NCBI RefSeq assembly: GCF_900100765.1
Contig: NZ_FNFO01000005.1
Span: forward strand, 310,001 to 374,000
Source: Catalinimonas alkaloidigena
GTDB taxonomy: Bacteria; Bacteroidota; Bacteroidia; Cytophagales; Flexibacteraceae
Direction: 5' to 3'
Length of the DNA: 64,000 nucleotides
Shown here: positions 36,536 through 44,580 of the stretch, piece by piece
Numbering within the stretch: position 1 is the stretch's first letter
How the letters are laid out: each line of letters begins with the position of its first letter
Notes under the pieces: model-generated
What the model saw: the letters and a program-made list of their open reading frames with translations, nothing else
Told to the model about the DNA's origin: nothing
The model's database searches: none
Program-made: the position numbers and the translations under genes

Positions 36536-37522
36536 ATGCGCAAACGCTTCCCAGCCGAGGTTTATGTAGAAGGCATCCGCCGGGGCGACCGGCTGGTGCT
36601 GAGCCGTGCCATTACGCTGGTAGAGAGCCGTTTGCCGGCCGATGCGGCCCTGGCCCAGGAGGTACTGTCGGCGCTGTTGCCCTGCACCGGAAAGTCGCTG
36701 CGGGTAGGCGTCACGGGGGTACCGGGCGTGGGTAAAAGTACGTTTCTGGAAGTCCTGGGACACCACTTGACCGAACGCGGTCACCGCCTGGCGATCCTGA
36801 CAATCGACCCGTCGAGTCGCCGCAGCGGAGGGAGCATTCTGGGCGACAAAACCCGCATGGAGACGCTGGCCAACAACCCGCATGCCTACATCCGCCCCAG
36901 CCCCACGGGCGACTCGCTCGGTGGTGTGTCCCGAAAAACACGCGAGGTAATGCTGCTCTGCGAAGCGGCGGGCTTCGACCTGATCGTCGTGGAGACGGTG
37001 GGCGTGGGTCAGTCGGAGACGGCGGTGCGCGAGCTGGTCGATTGCTTTCTCTTGCTGCTGCTGGCCGGGGCGGGCGACGAACTGCAAGGCGTCAAGCGGG
37101 GCATCATGGAGATGGCCGACGTGCTGACCGTCACGAAAGCCGACGGCCCCAACCAGGACGCCGCGCAACTGGCCCGCCTCGAACTGCAACACGCGCTGCA
37201 CTTATTTCCGCTGCCCGCATCCGGCTGGACGCCGACAGTAACGGTCTGCTCCGCCCTGGAAGAACGCGGCATCACCGACGTCTGGGCACAAGTAGAAGCG
37301 TTCGCTCAACACACCCAGCAAAACGGCTGGTTTGCTCGCAACCGCCGCGAACAGAACCGCTACTGGCTTCATGAAACCCTCCGGCAAACCCTCCTCGACC
37401 GGTTCTACCAGCATCCGCACATCCGTGCCCTCCTCCCCGACCTGGAAAACGCCGTCGCCGAAGGCCACACCGCCGTCCCGGAAGCCGCTAAAAAATTATT
37501 GGAAGGGTATGGGAACACTTAA
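36536..37522 (+). CDS. meaB: Methylmalonyl-CoA mutase-associated GTPase MeaB/ArgK
   Basis: 328 residues from the ATG at 36536 (an in-frame TTG at 36518 is less likely). G3E-type P-loop GTPase that protects and reloads adenosylcobalamin in methylmalonyl-CoA mutase. Motifs: VGVTGVPGVGKSTFLE, LTIDPSSRRSGGSILGDKTRM, VETVGVGQSETAV and the base-specificity TKAD. The mutase genes are not adjacent. The stop overlaps the stop of the convergent AT-rich gene, so the accessory island begins exactly at its 3' end. Confidence 0.95.
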   Translation: MRKRFPAEVYVEGIRRGDRLVLSRAITLVESRLPADAALAQEVLSALLPCTGKSLRVGVTGVPGVGKSTFLEVLGHHLTERGHRLAILTIDPSSRRSGGSILGDKTRMETLANNPHAYIRPSPTGDSLGGVSRKTREVMLLCEAAGFDLIVVETVGVGQSETAVRELVDCFLLLLLAGAGDELQGVKRGIMEMADVLTVTKADGPNQDAAQLARLELQHALHLFPLPASGWTPTVTVCSALEERGITDVWAQVEAFAQHTQQNGWFARNRREQNRYWLHETLRQTLLDRFYQHPHIRALLPDLENAVAEGHTAVPEAAKKLLEGYGNT

Positions 37523-39642
37523 TCAAGTTCCGATATATCTTTTATTTCCTTTAAATCTTCTGGTATTTTGATTATTGACTTAAACGCATTAATGTTAGAT
37601 TGATTGTTATACTTTACATTCAATGTTCCAATAAGTACTATTGAGAAAACCATAGTCGCTAAAGCAATAATAGTAGCAAAGATTACATTTCTCTGTAATT
37701 CACTGTAAGCGTCTGCAGCACCCTTAACTGTCCAACCACCTATCCAAAAAACACAAACTAAGGCAGTTATTAGAGCTACAACTGCATACGCAAGATGCAT
37801 CCATGACTTAAGTCTCCACTTTTTCAACTCCGACTCAAAAAACTCCTCCCTTTTCATGCACCTACTATTATTTTCCGCAACTAACCTCTTCTCTTTTTGC
37901 GCTATCAAATCCTTCGTAAGGAGAGTAATATCTGCATCTTTCAACTTCACCTCTTCAGAAGAGTCGTTTAGAGCCTTACTTAAATCTTCTCTTGTCTTTT
38001 CAAGCCCTTCTCTAGTTTTGCTCATCATAAAGCTTTGTTCCTTAAGCTCAGTAAACATAGACTCAAAGTTTCTAGCTCTTTCCTCTTCGACCATCCTTTG
38101 CCTTTCCGACTCTTCTTTGATCTTTTCAATAAAAGCAGAAGGGTTCTCATGAGATAACGAATTAACTTTTTCAATATCAATAAATTCCCTATGCGATATC
38201 CTTGTTGCAATTCGTAGTATATCGTTCTCGGTAAGCGTGTTATCCTTTATATATTTCTCAAGATTATCGTCTAGAGACCTTATTATGGAGGCCTTGGGCA
38301 ATGCATCACTTAGAGAACATGAAATTAAAGCATTTATCCCAAAATCAGCTAATTGATTTTCGCCAACTCGTTGAGCAAAACCAGGATTTGTAAGCCATAA
38401 TATATTCAGAAGATCATCAGCTTTTATGGATTCAGGCTGATATCTTCTACCTTCATCAAAGCTTCTCAATGACTCACCACGAGAAGTGTTCGAGTTGTGC
38501 ACAAACCAACAATTCACATCTTCAAAGTTTATAATATTTCCAGTTCCCATTCTTTTACTTCTAATATATTGTGTAACTGTTGCATCATGTAGAGCTGCAA
38601 AATCATTACTTCTTCTACCTCTAAAGATTTCATACTCTTTACTAAACCTAGCTAAATTCTTATACTTATCAACATTAGGAATAACATGTATTCCTCTAGC
38701 GAGCACAAACTCTTCGATATTATCTGAAAATCTTTGCAAATCTGTTCGAGTCAGATTTCTCCGATCACAAGCATTATAGATATCCTCAGGATTTACTTTT
38801 CTCTGGAGAAATGCACTATCAAAATTTTCAGCCTTTGCTCTTAATAAATTTTTTGTCTCAACGATAGTCATACTTAGCACCGTTAACTTATAGTTCATGC
38901 TTCTTGCTATCTCCAATAGTTGATTACATGTATGAGAAGATTCTGGAGTATTTAGATCGCATAGACCTATCAAAAAATTGGTGTCAAACACCAACTCCAC
39001 ATCAGCATCAACACCTTCTATCCTAAATTCGATATATGTTGATATTATTGACCCAATATAAATATTCCTTATAACTCTATACATATTTGGCATTTGCTGA
39101 AAATACTTCACAAACTGTGCCTCAACCAAAAAATCAGCTTGACTATTATCCACTTGCTGTCTACCTCCTAAATACCTTGATATGGAAAGTTTATTTTGCT
39201 CTATAAATTCAAATATTGAGTCATACTGATCTTTTTTTACATTCTCTATTTCACAAAACCTCTTAAATAACTTTTCCAGATCATCTATCTCTGCTTTCTT
39301 CTTATTAATAACATCATCGAAATCAATAAAATAATAATCCTTAATTGAAAATGCATCGTCACCGTATATCATGAATTTAACATCATCTTCTTTATTAACA
39401 TCATCTGATATTTTTTTTAAGATCTTTCTAAGAACGGGTAATGGAAAATCAAGTGAAGATATTTCTTGAATTCTACTCTGAATTTCAGAAATGTTTTTTC
39501 CAGAATGAATGCCCTCTCCATTAAGTACTGAAAGCGCCTTTTTGACAATAGGAACAAATAAATCAAGTAATCCTTTTGCTAAGGTTTGACTATTATTTAT
39601 GTGAGCTAACAAGCTAAAAGTGACTATTTTGTTCTTGTCCAT
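37519..39642 (-). CDS. AT-rich gene: PIN-like nuclease with coiled coil and two C-terminal membrane helices
   Basis: 707 residues, no family I can name. Residues 1-210 are predominantly helical without a known motif. Residues 215-390 look like a PIN-type RNase: ELVFDTNFLIGL gives the first Asp (220), TIVETKNLL the Glu (262), and NDFAALHDATVTQYI with FEDVNCWFVHNSN the later acidic positions (347/353, 375). Residues about 503-610 are a long charged coiled coil, and two helices (about 616-635, 653-673) anchor the C-terminus with a short polar tail. Codon use is strikingly AT-rich (AAT, AAA, ATA, TTT), about a third GC by eye against well over half in the neighbours, so it was acquired by transfer. 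Converges on meaB with overlapping stops. Confidence 0.75.
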   Translation of the reverse strand: MDKNKIVTFSLLAHINNSQTLAKGLLDLFVPIVKKALSVLNGEGIHSGKNISEIQSRIQEISSLDFPLPVLRKILKKISDDVNKEDDVKFMIYGDDAFSIKDYYFIDFDDVINKKKAEIDDLEKLFKRFCEIENVKKDQYDSIFEFIEQNKLSISRYLGGRQQVDNSQADFLVEAQFVKYFQQMPNMYRVIRNIYIGSIISTYIEFRIEGVDADVELVFDTNFLIGLCDLNTPESSHTCNQLLEIARSMNYKLTVLSMTIVETKNLLRAKAENFDSAFLQRKVNPEDIYNACDRRNLTRTDLQRFSDNIEEFVLARGIHVIPNVDKYKNLARFSKEYEIFRGRRSNDFAALHDATVTQYIRSKRMGTGNIINFEDVNCWFVHNSNTSRGESLRSFDEGRRYQPESIKADDLLNILWLTNPGFAQRVGENQLADFGINALISCSLSDALPKASIIRSLDDNLEKYIKDNTLTENDILRIATRISHREFIDIEKVNSLSHENPSAFIEKIKEESERQRMVEEERARNFESMFTELKEQSFMMSKTREGLEKTREDLSKALNDSSEEVKLKDADITLLTKDLIAQKEKRLVAENNSRCMKREEFFESELKKWRLKSWMHLAYAVVALITALVCVFWIGGWTVKGAADAYSELQRNVIFATIIALATMVFSIVLIGTLNVKYNNQSNINAFKSIIKIPEDLKEIKDISELD

Positions 39643-39921
39643 CAGTTTATTAACTAAACCCTTTAGTTGAAAATACTGGCTAATTTATAAATTAAACCCA
39701 AACACATAAACCTATCATCGAATAAGAGAGTCATTTTATCTGAAAATAAAAATAGGTAGTGGCATGAGCATCACCAGAAGATGGCTACGCCGACGTGGAA
39801 GGTCTCTGACATTTCAGCTGTCACTGCCGGTTGCGACCGGAGCGGGCCTCGTCCCGGTAGCATTTTCGTAACTACCTTACGTTCAGGCCATTTCTCGCGT
39901 AAACTTTGGTAGCTTTCCTCT
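39643..39921. other. Composition boundary between AT-rich gene and nuclease/helicase unit
   Basis: The first 120 bases are AT-rich and presumably hold the promoter of the PIN-like gene; composition then changes sharply near 39770 to the GC-rich background. A 35-codon frame at 39764-39871 is too short and featureless to accept. No direct repeat or attachment site was recognised at the boundary. Confidence 0.5.
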
Positions 39922-40989
39922 ATGCTCACCAAAGAAACGTCGGAACGGAGCGATGCGCAGAACTGGGCCAAGCGGCGGTTGCAGGCCGAGTCGGGCTACT
40001 TTCTGGAGAGCATCGAAGGGTGCAACCAGAACCGCGACGATGCCTGCACACACCTCATGGAGCGGGCGCGGATCACGGTGCCGCGGGCGCTGACGAAACC
40101 GGAGGCCGCGGAAGCCATCGTGGCGCTGGAAGGCGAAGCGGCCCTGCAACGGAAGCTCCGGTTTGCCGCGCGGCTGCACTTGCCGCTTCACTACGTACTT
40201 TACCGGAACGAGACGGAGCGCGTGCTGCTGCTGGAAATCCGTTCGCTGGACGACGTGCAGCTGACCGAATCGTTCGCGTCGTACGCGGCATTTGGCGCGT
40301 GGCTGGCCGACATCAAAGGCTGGAAATCGACCAAGGCGTACCGCGAGGCGCAAGACCTCCCCTACTTCGACCGGGCGCTGCGGCAGGCGGGCACGCCCTG
40401 GCCCACCAACGTCGACTGTTTCGTGAGCGATCCGCAACAGCAGCCCATTGCCCTCATCGAATTTCAAAACTCGGGGAAACATCCGGTCGAGACGCATTCC
40501 AGCAATTACTATTACCTCTGTGGGCAGGCACGCACCCAGCGCGACGGCTCTGTCCGCTACCACGACGACATCCGGCGGTGGACGTCGCAGGAGATTCTGC
40601 GGGTGCAGTCGGGCCTGCGGTTGTGGGTCATCACCTGGTCGCAGCACACGGACGACTTCATGCTGAAACAGGTCAAGTCCCTCGCCATTCCCTACTTTTC
40701 GCACCACAACGGCCGCCTCGACCGGCCCAAGCAACAGGCCTACAAACGGGCGCTGCATGCGTACGTCAACGGCGACAAGGGCGCGGAACTGCGCTGGCAG
40801 GTGGCGAACCACTTCCAGACCTACACACTACACTGGGAAGCGAACCGGATGCAACAGACCCTACACGCCCCTCCGCTGCTGATCGGCAAACATACGTTTC
40901 CGTGGATCTATTACCGGCGGCGGCGCCTCGTTCGTGGTGACCGCAGTCAACTGACTCCGCTGTTCCAGGAACTGATGGCCCATCCGTAA
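39922..40989 (+). CDS. Predicted PD-(D/E)xK-type nuclease (D/ExQ), partner of the helicase
   Basis: 355 residues, no signal or membrane segment. The central part reads PTNVDCFVSDPQQQPIALIE followed by FQNSG: Asp165, then a hydrophobic strand ending in Glu180-x-Gln182, spacing that fits a PD-(D/E)xK core with Gln in place of Lys, as known in the BglII group. Around it are an N-terminal helical region (1-85), a strand-rich LHYVLYRNETERVLLLEIRS, and after the core an Arg/Trp-rich part with YHDDIRRWTSQEIL and LWVITWSQHTDDF. The C-terminus is basic (YYRRRRLVRGDRS). Lies upstream of a Res-like helicase on the same strand. The nuclease call is motif-level inference; some other substrate-binding role is possible. 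Confidence 0.6.
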   Translation: MLTKETSERSDAQNWAKRRLQAESGYFLESIEGCNQNRDDACTHLMERARITVPRALTKPEAAEAIVALEGEAALQRKLRFAARLHLPLHYVLYRNETERVLLLEIRSLDDVQLTESFASYAAFGAWLADIKGWKSTKAYREAQDLPYFDRALRQAGTPWPTNVDCFVSDPQQQPIALIEFQNSGKHPVETHSSNYYYLCGQARTQRDGSVRYHDDIRRWTSQEILRVQSGLRLWVITWSQHTDDFMLKQVKSLAIPYFSHHNGRLDRPKQQAYKRALHAYVNGDKGAELRWQVANHFQTYTLHWEANRMQQTLHAPPLLIGKHTFPWIYYRRRRLVRGDRSQLTPLFQELMAHP

Positions 40990-41281
40990 TAGCTTTTGAT
41001 GACCATCAGGTCGCTGGAAGTGAGAAGAGTAGCGATCCTCGGAATCAGTTGGCGGAGTGCCTTAACTTTCCCTTTTCCAGTCCTCCGACGCCTTTCCTTT
41101 AAAAGTGTGTGGATCTTAAAAAGGGGGACGTCGGATCGCTGCATGGCCGAGACCAACGGCGATCCGTCGGCTGGCGGAGTAGCTCGGATTCGTAGCGACG
41201 GAATTAATTCCGTCGCTACAGTTCTCCCTGATACCCAGGCGGCGCGTGACTTCCGGGTCTGCTTTTTTATCTTACAGTCTC
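40990..41281. other. Gap between nuclease and helicase genes
   Basis: 292 bases with no accepted gene. It contains the 28-base perfect palindrome at 41192-41219 and related GC-rich sequence to its left. A -7-like TATCTTAC at 41268-41275, just before GTG 41282, could give the helicase its own promoter. Confidence 0.5.
41192..41219. repeat. 28-base perfect palindrome (REP-like)
   Basis: GTAGCGACGGAATT followed directly by its reverse complement AATTCCGTCGCTAC: 14-bp arms and no loop. Perfect palindromes with GTAGCGACGGAAT arms occur as scattered intergenic repeats in several genomes. Here it sits between the nuclease and helicase genes and might act as a weak terminator, a protein-binding site or a mobile REP-type element. 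Confidence 0.75.
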
Positions 41282-43747
41282 GTGACACTGCATCAACACT
41301 TTTCGGCGGCCCATCCGGCTGCGTTCTACCGGCAGCGCGTTCCCCTGGGGCTGACGCAGAATTTGTCGGCGGCGCGGCCGCTGCGGCCTTACCAACAGGA
41401 AGCGCTCGGGCGGTTCAGGGAATATTGGGAGACGCGGCGAGACGCCAACGCCCCCACGCACCTGCTGTTTCACATGGCGACGGGCAGTGGAAAAACGCTA
41501 CTCATGGCGGGACTGATGCTGGACCTGTACGCGAAGGGCTACCGACACGTGCTCTTCTTCGTAAACAGCACCAACATTCTGGAGAAAACGCGGGAGAATT
41601 TTCTGAATCCCGCATCGTCGAAGTACTTGTTCGCTGCACGCATGACCTGGCAGGGCGCGCCGCTCCGGGTGCGGGAAGTAACGACGTTTGAGCGACGTGA
41701 GGAAGGCGAAATTCAAGTATTGTTCACGACGATTCAGGGGTTACACAGCCGATTGCAAACGCCCCGGGAAAACAGCCTGACGCTCGAAGATCTGGCTGAC
41801 CAGCCGCTGGTGCTGCTGTCGGACGAAGCCCACCACCTGAATGCCACCACCAAACGAAAAAAGGCGCTTTCTGCGAACGAGCGGGCGGAACTGCACTCGT
41901 GGGAAAGCACCGTGCAACGCGTTTTTGGGGCGCATGCCGACAACGTGCTGCTGGAGTTTACGGCCACGGCCGATCTGCACCATCCCGACCTCGCGCAAAA
42001 ATACCAGGACAAGCTTTTGTTCGATTACCCGCTGCGGCAGTTCCGGCAGGACGGCTACTCCAAAGAGGTGAAGGTACTTCAAACCGACGCCCCCCCGTTT
42101 GAGCGCGCGTTGCAAGGAATTGTGTTGAGTCAGTACCGGCTCAAATTGTTCGAACAGCACGGCCAATCTCTCAAACCGGTCCTTCTTTTTAAGTCGCGTA
42201 CCATTCGCGAGAGCCGGGCGTTTTTTGAGGAATTTACCGAGCGGATGTACCACCTGACAACGGCAGATCTGGAGAACCTTCTGCGTGGGTCGGTGCCCGC
42301 GCCGCTTAGCGAAGCCTTTCGCTTTTTTGAGACGCAGCACCTCCCGCTGCACGGCCTTGTAGAAGAAGTGCGCAACGCCTTTTCACCCGCAAACCTGCTG
42401 GTCATCAACAGCCAGTCGGAGAGCGAAACCGGGCAACTGGCCGTCAACTCGCTGGAAGATCCCGCCAATCCGTACCGGGCCGTGTTTGCGGTCGACAAGC
42501 TCAACGAGGGGTGGGACGTGCTCAACCTGTTCGACATCGTACGGCTGTACGACACGCGCGACGCACGGGCGGGTAAACCGGGCCGTACCACCGTGGCGGA
42601 GGCACAACTGATCGGCCGGGGGGCGCGTTACTGCCCCTTTCCGTTGCAATCGGATCACCCCGCGGACCGGCGCAAGTTCGATGCCCAACCTGACCACCCG
42701 CTGCGGATCGGCGAGACGCTCTATTACCACAGTGCTTACAATCCGCACTACATCCGCGAACTGCACACGGCGCTCGTCGCCCTCGGCATGCAACCGCCTG
42801 ATGCACAGCACCTCACCCTACGTCCCAGCGCCGCCTTTCAGGCATCGGCCGCGTACCGGCACGGCATCTGGTGGCATCATCCATCTGGAAAAACCCCACG
42901 CACGGCACACACGACGCTAACCGCCGTGCTGCCAACTCGACCACTGCGCGTCGCAATCAGGGCAGGGCGGCACTTAGTGGGCGAGGCCTTTGTACAAGAC
43001 ACGTCCACAGCCGAAGCACCTGGGAAACAAGAAATGGAGACGGTTGAGAGGTTGACTGCATGGGGTGAGGCGATCGTACGCAAGGCCCTTTGCCAACTGC
43101 CCTTTTACCAGTTCGACCGGCTGCAAACGTGGTTTCCCCGCCTGACGTCCATCACGGAATTTATCCACGCCGCCGACTACCTGAGCGCGGTGCAGGTAGC
43201 GTTGCCTGCTCCCTCACACGAACTTTCTCCGGCAGAACGGCTTCGTGTGGCGCGAACGGCCCTGGAACGCCTCCAGGCCTTGATCAGCACCGAAAAGCGG
43301 GACATTCTTCCCCTGAAGCCCGTGCCGCTCCGGCAGCATCTGGCCGCCCGTCGGGTAACGCTGGAAGCGCCGCAACGGCACGCGCCGCCACACTCCGGCT
43401 ATGTCTTTGAAGAGGTCTGGACGACGGCCGACCGGTTGCCTTTTCTTACGGCATTTGACCGGCATTACGCCACGCTGTCGACTTGCTTCGAGGAGGTGTA
43501 TGCCCTTACGCCCGCTTGGGGAGAACGACTATTTTCCCCGGACGGACAGGTGATTACGCCCGATTTAGTCTTGCTGCTGGCGCGTCAGTCCACTCGTTAC
43601 CAGGTACATTGCTCGTTCCGGACAAAAACGCACAACTTTCCCCGGGAAACCCATGTACGGGAAGGCCATACGTACGTTGTGGAGGGGATCGCCCTGGAAA
43701 CTGTAGCGGCGTGGGAGGCGTTTCTGGGCGCGTTACCGGAAGGCTAA
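41282..43747 (+). CDS. SF2 helicase of the type III restriction (Res) family
   Basis: 821 residues from GTG 41282 (MTLHQHFSAAHP); an in-frame GTG at 41246 is an alternative. SF2 motor: LRPYQQEAL (Q-like), Walker A MATGSGKT at about 65-72, DEAH in LLSDEAHHLN at about 181-184, motif III FTATA near 227, and lobe 2 with FAVDKLNEGWDVLNLFDIVRLY and motif VI AQLIGRGARYCPF. This is the Res-type motor of type III restriction enzymes. The C-terminal segment GQVITPDLVLLLARQ starts like a PD-(D/E)xK core, but the expected acidic-x-Lys is replaced (QVHCSFRTK), so its own nuclease looks inactive. No Mod methyltransferase is nearby. The 3' end overlaps the convergent barrel gene by 15 bases. Confidence 0.88.
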   Translation: MTLHQHFSAAHPAAFYRQRVPLGLTQNLSAARPLRPYQQEALGRFREYWETRRDANAPTHLLFHMATGSGKTLLMAGLMLDLYAKGYRHVLFFVNSTNILEKTRENFLNPASSKYLFAARMTWQGAPLRVREVTTFERREEGEIQVLFTTIQGLHSRLQTPRENSLTLEDLADQPLVLLSDEAHHLNATTKRKKALSANERAELHSWESTVQRVFGAHADNVLLEFTATADLHHPDLAQKYQDKLLFDYPLRQFRQDGYSKEVKVLQTDAPPFERALQGIVLSQYRLKLFEQHGQSLKPVLLFKSRTIRESRAFFEEFTERMYHLTTADLENLLRGSVPAPLSEAFRFFETQHLPLHGLVEEVRNAFSPANLLVINSQSESETGQLAVNSLEDPANPYRAVFAVDKLNEGWDVLNLFDIVRLYDTRDARAGKPGRTTVAEAQLIGRGARYCPFPLQSDHPADRRKFDAQPDHPLRIGETLYYHSAYNPHYIRELHTALVALGMQPPDAQHLTLRPSAAFQASAAYRHGIWWHHPSGKTPRTAHTTLTAVLPTRPLRVAIRAGRHLVGEAFVQDTSTAEAPGKQEMETVERLTAWGEAIVRKALCQLPFYQFDRLQTWFPRLTSITEFIHAADYLSAVQVALPAPSHELSPAERLRVARTALERLQALISTEKRDILPLKPVPLRQHLAARRVTLEAPQRHAPPHSGYVFEEVWTTADRLPFLTAFDRHYATLSTCFEEVYALTPAWGERLFSPDGQVITPDLVLLLARQSTRYQVHCSFRTKTHNFPRETHVREGHTYVVEGIALETVAAWEAFLGALPEG

Positions 43748-44413
43748 CCGATAGGCCAGTTTCAGTTCCAGCGACTGGTTGTAGTACCGCTGTGGCTGCG
43801 GCACCATCTCCCGACCGTAGGAGACGAAGCTGAGGTGATCGATCAGCTCCAGCGCAAAGCGGCGGCGGTCGCGCCAGTTCAGGTCATAGCCCACCCCAAG
43901 GGCCACCCCGCCATCGATTGGGTTGGCACCCCGCTCCCGTTCGTACGTTGCGTCGCTGGTTTTTCCTTTTTCGGTAGCACGCAACAGCACGTCCAGAAAC
44001 GCTCCGCCGACGAAGAAAAGCTGCCGGTTCCGTCCCACGTAAAACTTGTTGTAGAGCGGAATCGAGAGGTACTCCTGCTTCCACCGTGCCGAACCGTCGA
44101 CGTTCGAGAAATGAATCTTCGCACCCTTCTGCACGTAGCCCGCTCCGATTTCGAGCGCGTATAGTTTCCCGAACCGTTTCCCGATTCCCAGAAAAAACGC
44201 CGGACTTGGTTGGAAACGGCGACTGGCCGGATGGTTGGCGTAATAGCGGTCGGCGCGCTCCCAGTTCAAACGTGTTTCGGAAGTGGCATCGGGACCGTAT
44301 TGGTTGGCAAAGCCGATCCCCGCCTTGCCGATGAGGTAAAAAGGCGTGGCCATTTCCTGTCCGAAAGCGTGGCCGCACAGGCAGAGCAGTGTCAGGAGGA
44401 AGAGGGGTTTCAT
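43733..44413 (-). CDS. Outer membrane beta-barrel protein (PorT-like)
   Basis: 226 residues from the ATG at 44413, which provides the signal MKPLFLLTLLCLCGHAFGQ. The remainder alternates amphipathic strands: FYLIGKAGIGFANQYG, FFLGIGKRFGKLYALEIGAGYVQKGAKI, EYLSIPLYNKFYVGRNRQLFFVGGAFLDVLL, VALGVGYDLNWRDRRRFALELID, ending LELKLAYRLAFR. This is the small 8-10-stranded PorT/OmpW-like barrel common in Bacteroidota. Function unknown. Convergent with the helicase (15-base overlap) and divergent from the permease. Confidence 0.8.
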   Translation of the reverse strand: MKPLFLLTLLCLCGHAFGQEMATPFYLIGKAGIGFANQYGPDATSETRLNWERADRYYANHPASRRFQPSPAFFLGIGKRFGKLYALEIGAGYVQKGAKIHFSNVDGSARWKQEYLSIPLYNKFYVGRNRQLFFVGGAFLDVLLRATEKGKTSDATYERERGANPIDGGVALGVGYDLNWRDRRRFALELIDHLSFVSYGREMVPQPQRYYNQSLELKLAYRLAFR

Positions 44414-44580
44414 GCGTTGCGGGAATTGAGGTAGCACTGGGAAACGAGTTTTGTATAAGGGACGGTGCCCCTTTACAATTCGTTGCCTTTCGCCCGACCG
44501 GCTTTAATTTTCTGCAGAACACGTGAGGGCGATAACGGATTGCCTTTCTCTGCCTACCTTTCCACGTTTTCCTTTTGGGT

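Noticed and set aside
39764-39871. 35-codon plus-strand frame with an Arg-rich start at the composition boundary
   Set aside because: Too short and without a partner or regulatory signals; may be a gene remnant but nothing supports expression.
40996-41281. Start of a plus-strand ORF running from the gap into the helicase gene
   Set aside because: Different frame from the helicase, low-complexity composition, no motif; a shadow frame.
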